64,000 nucleotides of DNA from Eubacterium sp. (GTDB taxonomy: Bacteria > Bacillota > Clostridia > Peptostreptococcales > Anaerovoracaceae): contig JAETRU010000011.1 in NCBI GenBank assembly GCA_021769965.1, forward strand, positions 45,340 through 109,339. The letters are read 5' to 3'. Numbering within the stretch: the stretch's first letter is position 1; every line of letters starts with the position of its first letter. Positions 32,032 to 39,936 of this stretch are shown in pieces. The position numbers were made by a program, and so were the translations under genes. Under the pieces are notes generated by a model. That model saw only the letters and a list, made by a program, of their open reading frames with translations. It was not told where the DNA came from and searched no databases.

Positions 32032-32070
32032 CGGCCGCAACGGTAATAAAATTCAAATTGCGGCCGTTTT
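32032..32070 (+). terminator. Terminator-like hairpin with no gene upstream
   Basis: CGGCCGCAA (32032-32040) pairs perfectly with TTGCGGCCG (32058-32066), followed by TTTT. It sits in the 416-bp space between sppA and the GntR gene, where I see no gene; if it works, it would end a short rightward transcript starting after about 31900. Nothing else is clear in this space up to the promoter at 32212. Confidence 0.55.
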
Positions 32071-32211
32071 CGCTGAAAAAACAGAAAGATATACCCCTAT
32101 ACCGTATATTCCGTAATCGAAATAACACCTGCACTGTACGTCTGCGGATCGGTATGCCGAAAAGTCAATATGCCAGCAGCATCCCTGCACCACAAAAAAA
32201 CAAAAACCCAC

Positions 32212-32241
32212 TTGACAGTATACTATTCGATATAGTACACT
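32212..32241 (+). promoter_or_regulatory. GntR operon promoter with overlapping YtrA-type operator
   Basis: Promoter: TTGACA (32212-32217), 18 nt, TACACT (32236-32241). A 25-bp palindrome fills the space: AGTATACTAT (32217-32226), TCGAT, ATAGTACACT (32232-32241), 9 of 10 pairs matched. Its AGTRTACTA...TAGTACACT form is like the sites of YtrA-type GntR repressors, so the operon probably represses itself. Confidence 0.8.
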
Positions 32242-32297
32242 TAATACAGATGATGCATCACTGCCAAAAGCAGCCGAAAAATCGAAAGGAGGTATTC

Positions 32298-32672
32298 ATG
32301 TTCCAGCTTGATTTAACCAGCCACAGATCCATCTACCAGCAGGTCGTTGACAATTTCAAGGAGCTGATCATGACGGAAGCTCTCCCCGCAGGCAGCAGGC
32401 TGCCGTCTGTCCGGGAACTGTCCAGGCTGCTGTCCGTCAATCCCAACACCGTTCAGAAGGCCTACCGCGAGCTGGAGCGGGCCGGCTTTGTTCACACTGC
32501 GTCCGGCCGTGGGACCTTTGTTTCCGAAAAGACAAAGATCCTGCCTGACCCCGCGCGCATCGAAACCCTGCGGCAGGAGATCCGCAGCGCCTACAGCGCC
32601 CTGAAATATTCCGGTCTGTCGCCGGAAGAAGCGAAAGCCATAGTACTGGAGATTATTGAGGAGGAAGGATGA
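32298..32672 (+). CDS. GntR-family repressor, YtrA subfamily
   Basis: The 124-residue protein has the winged HTH (SIYQQVVDNFKELIMTEALPAGSRLPSVRELSRLLSVNPNTVQKAYRELERAGFVHTASGRGTFVSE at about 10-77) and a short helical C-terminal dimerisation part, as in YtrA. The start is fixed by AAAGGAGG 5 nt upstream. The frame is open far upstream to 31926, but that part has no RBS and contains the promoter. It is first of three genes with the ABC ATPase and permease; its stop overlaps the next start as ATGA. Confidence 0.93.
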   Translation: MFQLDLTSHRSIYQQVVDNFKELIMTEALPAGSRLPSVRELSRLLSVNPNTVQKAYRELERAGFVHTASGRGTFVSEKTKILPDPARIETLRQEIRSAYSALKYSGLSPEEAKAIVLEIIEEEG

Positions 32673-33574
32673 TCATGATACAAGCAACAAAACTGACGAA
32701 AACATTTGACCGGCGGCAGATCCTCTGCGGACTGGATCTGACTGTAGAGCAGGGCTCCGTCTACGGTCTCATCGGCAGAAACGGCGCGGGCAAGACCACT
32801 CTGATCCAGCTTCTCAGCGGCGTCTGGCGCCCCGACAGCGGACAGATCACATTCGACGGCGCACCGGTCTGGGAACGTCCGGAGGTCAAAGCGCGGATCG
32901 CCGTCATCCCCGACCATCCCGTCTTTGCTGCGGGCGAGACCCTTTGTTCCCTGTCAAAAATATACGCAAATCTCTATCCGCGCTGGGATCATCAGACCTT
33001 CCATGCCCTCACAGAAATTCTGGGGCTGGAGCTGAAGAATCCCCTTCGCAGTTTTTCCAAAGGCATGAAAAAGCAGGCGGCCCTGGTCCTTGCGCTGGCT
33101 GCAAAGCCTGACTTTCTGCTGCTGGACGAGCCCATGGACGGGCTGGATCCCGTCGTCCGCAGACAATTGCGTCAGCTGATCCTAGAAGATGTCACCGACC
33201 GGCAGACCAGCGTTCTTATTGCGTCCCACAATCTGCGGGAGCTGGAAGGCATCTGCGACCACATCGGCCTGATCCAGGGCGGCGTTATGGCTGCCGAAGG
33301 CGATCTGGATGATCTGAAAAGCGGTATCTGCAAGGTCAATGCAGTTTTCCGCGGCGGTCTGCCTGACCAGCTTGCTTCGTCCCTCGACATCGTCTGCCGG
33401 AAGCGAATGGGCAGTCTGGAGACTATCATCGTCAGAGGTGACGCCGATGTCGTCAAAGGGCGTCTGTCGGAGGCTGATCCTCTCTTTATGGAGCTGATGC
33501 CCCTGACACTGGAAGAGATCTTTATCTATGAACTGGGAGGTGACCACAATGAAATTGAATTCGATCAGGCTTAA
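32669..33574 (+). CDS. ABC transporter ATP-binding protein (YtrB-like)
   Basis: The 301-residue ATPase shows Walker A GRNGAGKTT (36-44), signature SFSKGMKKQAALVLALAA, Walker B FLLLDEPMDGLDPV and the switch His in IASHNLRELE. The C-terminal part, about 220-300, is an accessory domain found in drug- and peptide-type exporters. It overlaps gntR by 4 bp and the permease start by 26 bp, so the three genes are translated together. Likely cargo: a membrane-active antibiotic or peptide (inference from the YtrA-type family). Confidence 0.92.
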   Translation: MIMIQATKLTKTFDRRQILCGLDLTVEQGSVYGLIGRNGAGKTTLIQLLSGVWRPDSGQITFDGAPVWERPEVKARIAVIPDHPVFAAGETLCSLSKIYANLYPRWDHQTFHALTEILGLELKNPLRSFSKGMKKQAALVLALAAKPDFLLLDEPMDGLDPVVRRQLRQLILEDVTDRQTSVLIASHNLRELEGICDHIGLIQGGVMAAEGDLDDLKSGICKVNAVFRGGLPDQLASSLDIVCRKRMGSLETIIVRGDADVVKGRLSEADPLFMELMPLTLEEIFIYELGGDHNEIEFDQA

Positions 33575-35360
33575 AAAGAGCTGCATCTCCTGTCTGAACA
33601 TGACCGGACGGGATCTCCGCCGCTACTGGCTGCTGCCGGCGGCTGCGCTGCTGGCATTGGTTCTGTTTGTACTCTTGCCGGATCTGGAACCGCTGCGCTC
33701 CCTGCAGAGAAACAATCCGCTGCAGGACAGTCCGGCCGCCATGTTAACCGCCGCGATCCTGCCGGTACTGTCTTCTGCCTGTGTCTTCAGCCGGCTCCAC
33801 AACCGGCAGATGGCAGCGCGGATCCACGCTCTGCCGCTGACCCGAAACCAGCACTTTTTCAGCCATGTGATCAGCGGATGGATCCTCAGCGTCCTGCCTT
33901 TTGTGATCCTGTTTCTGATCTACATGTACCTGATGGGGCACAGCGCCATGGGACTGCTTCTGGCAGATGAAACCGACTACTATTACAATGCCTATTTCTG
34001 GAAGTGGCTGGCAGGCATGCTGGTCACCGTCACCTTCGTATACGATCTGTCCGTTCTGGCGGGTATTCTGGCAGGCACCGTTCTGACCCATCTGCTGCTG
34101 GCTCTGCTTCTCAACGGTCTGCTGCCGGCGGTAACCTATCTGATCAATCATATCATCGTCCAGTTCTGGACAGGCTTCTATAGCCTGCCCGTCGCCAGCA
34201 GTCAGCTTTCACCGGTGACATGGGAGCATCAGTTCACCTATTTCCGTTACATCAGTTCTGCCCTGCCGTATCTGCTGTACGCTGCCGCTGCCTTGATCTT
34301 CCTGCTGATCGCATGGCTTCTGTACCGCAGAGTCAAGCTGGAGCGGGAAGGCGAGTCTACTGTGTTCAAAGGGTTTGGGGAATTTGTCTGTGTATGTTTC
34401 GGCTTTATCGGCTTATGCGCCGGAGGTCTGCTGTTTTACAACGTTTCTGCCGGTCACAGCAAAGAACTGTTCCTGGCGGGAGCCGCTGCCGGAGGCCTGC
34501 TGTTCTACATTGCGGCACGAATGATCATGGAAAAGAGGCTCCAGATATTCAATACGGTCAACATGAAAAAACTGGGCGTCTTTGCACTGTGCGGCGCGAT
34601 ATTCACAGTCTTCATGGTCTTCGATCTGGGCGGCTTTGCCAAACGGCTGCCGAAGGGTTCCGAAACTGCTTTCATCACTGTCAACGATGCCTTTGAACTG
34701 GATTATGTGACGGTCTTTGACGACCCTTCCCTGATGGAAAAACTCCGTGATCTGGGCCTGGCTCTTGCAGACCACAGCAAGCCCGGCATGAATGCAGATC
34801 AATACGATGAGACGCTCTTTTTCGTCTACTATCCGGATCAGGACTATCATGTGAATGAATACAATCTGCCGCTGCTCGAAACGCTGCTTGAAGGCAAAAC
34901 CCGTGCTGTATGCCGGTACTATTCCTTCGATCCGTCCCAGCCGGATATCGCCGCCGCGTATGCGGAACTCTACGATGATCCCGCATACAAGAAGCTGTCG
35001 CCGCTGTATGATCTGTCAGGAGATAAAATCGATCGTATGCAGGTTCTGCCGTATACAGCATCGGAAAATCACGGCGATACTCTCTATGGTCCCAGCGATA
35101 TCATCGATACAAACGATATCAATGCGCTTGCTGAAGCCATCAGGGATGATTTCCGTTCCATGACCTACGCGGATCTGCTGCAGGCACGCAAGCTGAATAA
35201 AACGCCTGTTATCAAACTGGAACTCATGATACAGTCGGAGGCAGGCACCGGCGGTTACGGTTCTTTCACACTAAACCTGCGCCAGAACTACAAGCGGACG
35301 CTGCAGTTCATGAAAGAAAACGGCTATGACAGATCACTCCGGCTGGCTGAGAATTCGTAA
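33549..35360 (+). CDS. ABC-2 type permease with large extracytoplasmic domain
   Basis: The protein has 603 residues. Hydrophobic segments are at about 25-45, 90-110, 150-185, 235-255, 285-300, 310-325 and 345-362. After them, a soluble region of about 240 residues (from KRLPKGSETAFITVNDAFELD to the end) must lie on one side of the membrane, probably outside. Start: the ATG at 33549 follows GGAGGTGA by 5 nt; an in-frame ATG at 33528 has no RBS. Membrane partner of the preceding ATPase. Confidence 0.85.
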   Translation: MKLNSIRLKKSCISCLNMTGRDLRRYWLLPAAALLALVLFVLLPDLEPLRSLQRNNPLQDSPAAMLTAAILPVLSSACVFSRLHNRQMAARIHALPLTRNQHFFSHVISGWILSVLPFVILFLIYMYLMGHSAMGLLLADETDYYYNAYFWKWLAGMLVTVTFVYDLSVLAGILAGTVLTHLLLALLLNGLLPAVTYLINHIIVQFWTGFYSLPVASSQLSPVTWEHQFTYFRYISSALPYLLYAAAALIFLLIAWLLYRRVKLEREGESTVFKGFGEFVCVCFGFIGLCAGGLLFYNVSAGHSKELFLAGAAAGGLLFYIAARMIMEKRLQIFNTVNMKKLGVFALCGAIFTVFMVFDLGGFAKRLPKGSETAFITVNDAFELDYVTVFDDPSLMEKLRDLGLALADHSKPGMNADQYDETLFFVYYPDQDYHVNEYNLPLLETLLEGKTRAVCRYYSFDPSQPDIAAAYAELYDDPAYKKLSPLYDLSGDKIDRMQVLPYTASENHGDTLYGPSDIIDTNDINALAEAIRDDFRSMTYADLLQARKLNKTPVIKLELMIQSEAGTGGYGSFTLNLRQNYKRTLQFMKENGYDRSLRLAENS

Positions 35361-35383
35361 TGCTTTATAATATTTCACCCGTA

Positions 35384-35419
35384 AAATGCCGCGGACAGTT
35401 AAACCCTGCGGCATTTTTT
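35384..35419 (+). terminator. Terminator of the GntR-ABC operon
   Basis: AAATGCCGC (35384-35392) pairs with GCGGCATTT (35408-35416), followed by more T. It lies 24 bp after the permease stop. Confidence 0.85.
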
Positions 35420-35508
35420 CTATTCCGGCCGCCCATTGACGCGGGCTGCCGATCTGTGATATCATGGTCAGGAATGAAAAAAACAAGGAGGCAATGAGGG
35501 AAATCAAC

Positions 35509-36702
35509 ATGATCTACGACTGCATCATCATCGGCGGCGGCGCGTCCGGACTTTTCTGCGCCGCAGGCTTTGACCAGCCTGTCAGCGGCCTGATTCTGGA
35601 AAAAACACGACAGTCGGGCACTAAGCTTCTGATGAGCGGCGCCGGCCAGTGCAACATCACCCACAGCGGTTCCATCAAAGATTTTATTCCCCGCTACAGT
35701 AAGAACGGCGGCAAGATCAGAAGCTGCCTCTACAAGTACAATAACCTCCATCTGCAGAGCTTTCTCCGCCAGAACAATGTGGAAGTCGTGACCCGTGAAG
35801 ACGGCAAGGTCTTCCCCCGCTCCATGGACGCGCGGCAGATCCGGGACATGCTTCTGTCCCGCGCCGGAGAAAACGGCTTCACCCTGCAGACCGCATCAGA
35901 AGTCACCGGAATCTCGCAGACCCGGGAAGGCCTCTGGCAGGTGACATGTGATCAAAAAGTGTCCGTCTGCCGCTGTCTCATCGTCGCGAGCGGCGGCTGT
36001 TCCTACCCTTCTACCGGTTCCGACGGCAGCCTTTTTCCCGTATTACAGCGTGATCTCAAGCTGTCAGTGACAGACCTGCGCCCCGCCCTGACTCCGGTCA
36101 GCGTCTGCGGTTATCCGTACAGAGAGCTGTCCGGCATCGGACTTTCCGATGTGCATCTGACTGTATGGCGTCAGGAGAAGAAGATCGCAGAAGGCACAGG
36201 CAGCATGCTCTTCACCCATGAAAATTTTTCCGGGCCTTTGTTCTTAAACATTTCCAAAAATATCACAAATAATGACAAAATCATGTTAAACTATATATAT
36301 CCATGTGATAAATCTCTGGCATTGGAGAAAATAGTCCGTGAAATGAATACAAGCCGGACGCGGCTGCACAACCTGCTGCCGCCGCTTTTCGGCCTGCCGA
36401 AAGCATTGATCCAGTCCATCACTGCGCAGACAGGAGAAAAACCGAAGGCCATCGCGGCCCGGCTCACAGAAGACAGCTTTATCGTAAAAGATCTGGCCGG
36501 ATTTTCAAAAGCCATGGTGACAACAGGCGGCGTTGATCTCTCCGAGATCAACACCAAAACCATGGAGTGCCGCAGATATCCGGGCCTGTTTATCATAGGC
36601 GAAGCTCTGGATATCGATGGAGAGACCGGCGGCTACAACCTGCAGTTCGCATACGCCAGCGCACGGGCGGCAGCTTCTGCCGCAGTAGAAATGATTATCT
36701 AA
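35509..36702 (+). CDS. NAD(P)/FAD-dependent oxidoreductase, BaiN/HI0933 family
   Basis: The 397-residue flavoprotein starts MIYDCIIIGGGASGLFCAAG, with the FAD dinucleotide fold GGGASG, then EKTRQSGTKLLMSGAGQCNITH, the family's hallmark. Later blocks are LIVASGGCSYPSTGSDG, GVDLSEINTKTMECR and GLFIIGEALDIDGETGGYNLQFAYASARAAA. Some members (BaiN) take part in bile-acid 7-dehydroxylation, but most have no known substrate. Start: GAGGGA lies 7 nt before 35509; an upstream ATG at 35464 would add 15 atypical residues. Confidence 0.92.
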   Translation: MIYDCIIIGGGASGLFCAAGFDQPVSGLILEKTRQSGTKLLMSGAGQCNITHSGSIKDFIPRYSKNGGKIRSCLYKYNNLHLQSFLRQNNVEVVTREDGKVFPRSMDARQIRDMLLSRAGENGFTLQTASEVTGISQTREGLWQVTCDQKVSVCRCLIVASGGCSYPSTGSDGSLFPVLQRDLKLSVTDLRPALTPVSVCGYPYRELSGIGLSDVHLTVWRQEKKIAEGTGSMLFTHENFSGPLFLNISKNITNNDKIMLNYIYPCDKSLALEKIVREMNTSRTRLHNLLPPLFGLPKALIQSITAQTGEKPKAIAARLTEDSFIVKDLAGFSKAMVTTGGVDLSEINTKTMECRRYPGLFIIGEALDIDGETGGYNLQFAYASARAAASAAVEMII

Positions 36703-36741
36703 AAAAGTTTACTTTTCTTGCAGAATAAATTGACCGAAAAA

Positions 36742-36770
36742 TTGACAATCAGCCAATTTCTTTATATAAT
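36742..36770 (+). promoter_or_regulatory. Consensus sigma-A promoter of the AT-rich ATP-grasp/CapA pair
   Basis: Perfect TTGACA (36742-36747), 17 nt, perfect TATAAT (36765-36770). It lies 40 bp before the ATP-grasp gene. Confidence 0.9.
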
Positions 36771-36810
36771 GAAATCTAGTAATCAAACAGAAGCACGAGG
36801 TAATTTAAAT

Positions 36811-37932
36811 ATGTTTTTAAAAAAAATTGCAAAAAAAACAAAAGAGGCAATTGTTGCGTCGGAAGCGCACTCCGGATTCGCAAAGTTCTGGATTGTCAAC
36901 GCATATAAATTTGCTCTTGTTCTTATGGGAAAAATGAAATCCCGTAAAACAAGCGCATATAAAATTATTGAAGAAAATATTGTTCCTGAAAAGTTTGCGG
37001 ACAAGCGCTACGTAAAAAAACTGTATAATGAAATTCTGTTTGCCAGGTTCATGTATGGTATTGCTGTCCGTGAATATTTCGTTTACGATTTTGAAAAGTT
37101 ATCTCATGAAGGCCGCAAGACTTTTGTTACCAGAAGTAACAAATATCAGTATTACAGAATGCTGAACGACCAGAATTATACGCCATATTTCAATATGAAA
37201 ACGGAAACATACCGTAAATTCAAGGAATTCTATGGACGTGAAGTTCTTTGTATGTACGATGAAACTGATTATCCTAAGTTCGTTGATTTCGTACAGCGCC
37301 ATCCAAAGTTCATCTATAAACCAGCTGATGACTACGGCGGACACGGTGTTGAAATCTACGATTCCAGAGACTATGCCTCATTGGAAACACTTTTTGATCT
37401 GATTATTTTTAACGGGTTTTGCGTTGTTGAAGAACTGATCGTTCAAGCAGATGAAATAGCAAGACTTCACCCTCAATCAGTCAACACCATGCGCGTAGTT
37501 GCATATCTGTCTCAAAGCGGCGAGACCAGCATTCAATGGTGCTTCCTGCGAATGGGAATGGGCGGAAGCCATACGGATAATATGAGTTCTGGAGGTTTGG
37601 CCGCCATGGTCGATCCTGAGACCGGTATCATCTATTCAACTGGCCGTGACTGGAAAGGTGATGAACATATATTTCATCCTGATACTGGTATTCAACTGGT
37701 TGGCTATCAAATTCCAGAATGGAATAATCTACGCAAAATGGTATCGAAGCTGTCCAAAGTGATTCCCCAGGTAAGACTGGTAGGCTGGGATCTATCCTAT
37801 ACTACCAAAGGCTGGGTTTTTGTTGAGGGCAATGCACGCCCGCAATGTGTTTCAGCTCAGATTACAAAATATAACGGAAAACTCTATTTGTACCAGAACA
37901 TGGCTAAGGATTTTAAAAATATCACTTTATAA
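36811..37932 (+). CDS. Sugar-transfer-associated ATP-grasp protein (AT-rich island)
   Basis: The 373-residue protein has a basic, hydrophobic N terminus and, from about residue 130, the ATP-grasp domain: KFIYKPADDYGGHGVEIYD, HPQSVNTMRVVAYL, HTDNMSSGGLAAMVDPETG, VGYQIPEWNNL and VGWDLSYTTKGWVFVEGNARPQ. It is related to the proteins at 29470 and 45319 but has no duplicated N-terminal unit. GAGGT lies 9 nt before the chosen ATG; an upstream start at 36718 would overlap the consensus promoter. DNA here is visibly AT-richer than its neighbours. It is 30 bp upstream of the CapA-like gene. Confidence 0.88.
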   Translation: MFLKKIAKKTKEAIVASEAHSGFAKFWIVNAYKFALVLMGKMKSRKTSAYKIIEENIVPEKFADKRYVKKLYNEILFARFMYGIAVREYFVYDFEKLSHEGRKTFVTRSNKYQYYRMLNDQNYTPYFNMKTETYRKFKEFYGREVLCMYDETDYPKFVDFVQRHPKFIYKPADDYGGHGVEIYDSRDYASLETLFDLIIFNGFCVVEELIVQADEIARLHPQSVNTMRVVAYLSQSGETSIQWCFLRMGMGGSHTDNMSSGGLAAMVDPETGIIYSTGRDWKGDEHIFHPDTGIQLVGYQIPEWNNLRKMVSKLSKVIPQVRLVGWDLSYTTKGWVFVEGNARPQCVSAQITKYNGKLYLYQNMAKDFKNITL

Positions 37933-37962
37933 ATAGTTATATCAGAATGTGAGGAAAAAGGA

Positions 37963-39429
37963 ATGTATAAAGATTATTCTATTGGATTTACCGGCGACTT
38001 GGCATTTAGTGGCTATTTCTCCGGCCAATACACCGATAATCAACTGATTGATCAGGAGATCAAAGATTTTTTTGCGTCTAATGACGTCAATATTATTAAT
38101 TATGAGAGTCCAATTACAAGCTGCAGACAAACAAAGAAGAGAAGGCTTTCTCATCGGAGTGATCCACAAGTCCTGAATTTTATCAAAGACAACATCCATG
38201 CACCACTGCTCTCTCTTGCCAATAATCATATGATGGACTTTCGTTCCATCGGAATCATTGACAGTGTTGATAATGTAGAAGCATCAGGCTTGCCCTTCAT
38301 TGGAGCCGGCCGTTCTATGGATGAAGCATCAAAATGTACGATCATCGGAAATGAGAACCTGAAAATCGGCGTTATTGCAATTCAATATAAAGGGTACAAG
38401 ATCAAATCTGAAGGCCGATATGCCGGTCCATTTTCGGAAGAGCATGATGAGTTTTTAAGAAAGCGGATCGAAGAATTTCGTTCTCAGGTGGACTGGCTGG
38501 TTCTAGTCTACCACGGCGGCGACGAATTTCTGTATGCGCCAATGCCCTACATAAGGAAGCTTCTGAAAAAATATCTAAGCTGGGGCTGTGACGTTATCGT
38601 TGCGCACCATCCTCATGTAGTACAGGGATATGAGTATTTTGGCAAAAAGGCCGTATTCTATTCTCTTGGAAACTTTATCTTCGACACAGATTATCAGCGT
38701 TCGCAAGAGGGCACAGATCGAGGTATGCTTCTCCGTCTGAAATTCAGTAAAGACAGCTTTTCCTTTGACAATCTGCCGATTGTAATCGACAGAGAAGAAA
38801 CGAAAATCCGTCCCGGCGCGGCAGATCCCCATTTCTGCGACATCACCCATATGAACTACGGTATACTCTGGAAGACAGAAGCTCTCAGAAAAGAAGCCGT
38901 CAAGAAAAAAGCCAAAGATCTGAAAGCAGTTGAAATTACTGCAAGAAAGGAAAAAGCAGTCGATGATTATCTGCGTATGCTTCAATTGAAAAAGGCGGTT
39001 GAACTACAGGAAATAAAGGAAGAAATGGATGCAGAGGACTCCCTCCTGTACGATGATGACAAAGACGCTGATTACGAAATCCCCAATCGTACAGACGAGA
39101 ATCACGAGGGTATGGAAATAGAACCACAAGAAAAGAGTTTATCCGAAGAAGGCGAAGCCCTTAGAGATGAGCTCCGTGAGCTTACAGAAAAATACAATCT
39201 GAATTATGCCAGCGAGATCGCGCGTCTCCTTGAAAAGCAGGAAACTGCCAAATATGACGATGCACCGCCAGCAAAACCCGCGGCAAAAAAAATGACTTTC
39301 CGCAAACTGCTTCGAAAAGCATATAAAAAGCTCATTGTTAACAAGAAGACCAATTACCGCCAGATGGTGGTCATTTTGGGTGGAAAATGGGCCAAGCTCT
39401 TCTATAGGAATAAGAAAATGTTCGAATAA
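37963..39429 (+). CDS. CapA/PgsA-family metallophosphatase-like protein
   Basis: The protein has 488 residues. Residues about 1-290 are the CapA fold: IGFTGDLAFSG, NIINYESPIT, LLSLANNHMMDF, WLVLVYHGGDEFLYAP and VIVAHHPHVVQGYEYFGKKAVFYSLGNFIFD carry the metal-site His/Asp residues. Residues about 300-430 are charged and helical with an acidic stretch, and the end is strongly basic (KMTFRKLLRKAYKKLIVNKKTN). I see no signal peptide or TM segment, unlike PgsA/CapA of capsule makers. It is probably co-transcribed with the ATP-grasp gene; a joint role in a surface polymer or peptide ligation is inference. Confidence 0.87.
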   Translation: MYKDYSIGFTGDLAFSGYFSGQYTDNQLIDQEIKDFFASNDVNIINYESPITSCRQTKKRRLSHRSDPQVLNFIKDNIHAPLLSLANNHMMDFRSIGIIDSVDNVEASGLPFIGAGRSMDEASKCTIIGNENLKIGVIAIQYKGYKIKSEGRYAGPFSEEHDEFLRKRIEEFRSQVDWLVLVYHGGDEFLYAPMPYIRKLLKKYLSWGCDVIVAHHPHVVQGYEYFGKKAVFYSLGNFIFDTDYQRSQEGTDRGMLLRLKFSKDSFSFDNLPIVIDREETKIRPGAADPHFCDITHMNYGILWKTEALRKEAVKKKAKDLKAVEITARKEKAVDDYLRMLQLKKAVELQEIKEEMDAEDSLLYDDDKDADYEIPNRTDENHEGMEIEPQEKSLSEEGEALRDELRELTEKYNLNYASEIARLLEKQETAKYDDAPPAKPAAKKMTFRKLLRKAYKKLIVNKKTNYRQMVVILGGKWAKLFYRNKKMFE

Positions 39430-39453
39430 GGCTTTAGAATCAAACAAAAATGT

Positions 39454-39493
39454 GAAGGTCTGCAGGATACGCATCCTGCAGACCTTCTTGTAT
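39454..39493 (+). terminator. Strong terminator of the ATP-grasp/CapA operon
   Basis: A 15-bp perfect stem (39454-39468 with 39473-39487) with a 4-nt loop, followed by TTGTATTTT. Confidence 0.9.
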
Positions 39494-39618
39494 TTTAACG
39501 ATTATTTTACATCAAAGGCAGTCATCCTCTGTGAAAAGGTACTCTCCGAAATAATTCTGTCAGATTGCCTTTTTTCATAAGAAGCAATGTATTAATTTAT
39601 CAACTCTTGATCTTACAC

Positions 39619-39652
39619 TAAAAAGAGACTCACAACAGAAAGTCTCTTTTTA
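39619..39652 (-). terminator. Terminator of the glycopolymer-thrS operon
   Basis: AAAAGAGACT (39621-39630) pairs with AGTCTCTTTT (39641-39650); on the minus strand the second arm runs into TTTTTAG. It lies just past the DUF2007 gene. Confidence 0.75.
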
Positions 39653-39658
39653 ATTCTC

Positions 39659-39934
39659 TTATTCAATCTCTTCACACTCATCCAGGTCTACAGGAACGAT
39701 GATATTCTCAGCATCCTCCAGCTTGTCCCCAGGCACATAGAGTTCAATACCGTTGACTGTATTGATCCCGGTAAAGATCTCCACATAGTTGCCTGCGCCC
39801 TCATACTTTCTGATACACGGGATGCCCTCGCTTCTCAGTTTGGATTCCAGAATATCCGCCTGCAGATTATCCGCAGCAGTACACAGATAGACACCGCCGC
39901 GCCATGAGTCCTTTTTTTCTTTCTTTCCGAACAT
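39659..39934 (-). CDS. DUF2007-family putative signal-transducing protein
   Basis: The 91-residue protein has the GVYLCTAADNLQADILESKLRSEGIPCIRKYEGAGNY and GIELYVPGDKLEDAENII blocks of DUF2007, a small ferredoxin-like fold of unknown role. It begins 2 bp after the thrS stop, with a weak RBS, so it probably depends on thrS translation. Confidence 0.85.
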   Translation of the reverse strand: MFGKKEKKDSWRGGVYLCTAADNLQADILESKLRSEGIPCIRKYEGAGNYVEIFTGINTVNGIELYVPGDKLEDAENIIVPVDLDECEEIE

Positions 39935-39936
39935 AG

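Noticed and set aside
31926..32297. Long upstream in-frame extension of the GntR gene
   Set aside because: It contains the promoter, the operator and an orphan terminator and has no RBS. The ATG at 32298 has AAAGGAGG at ideal distance.
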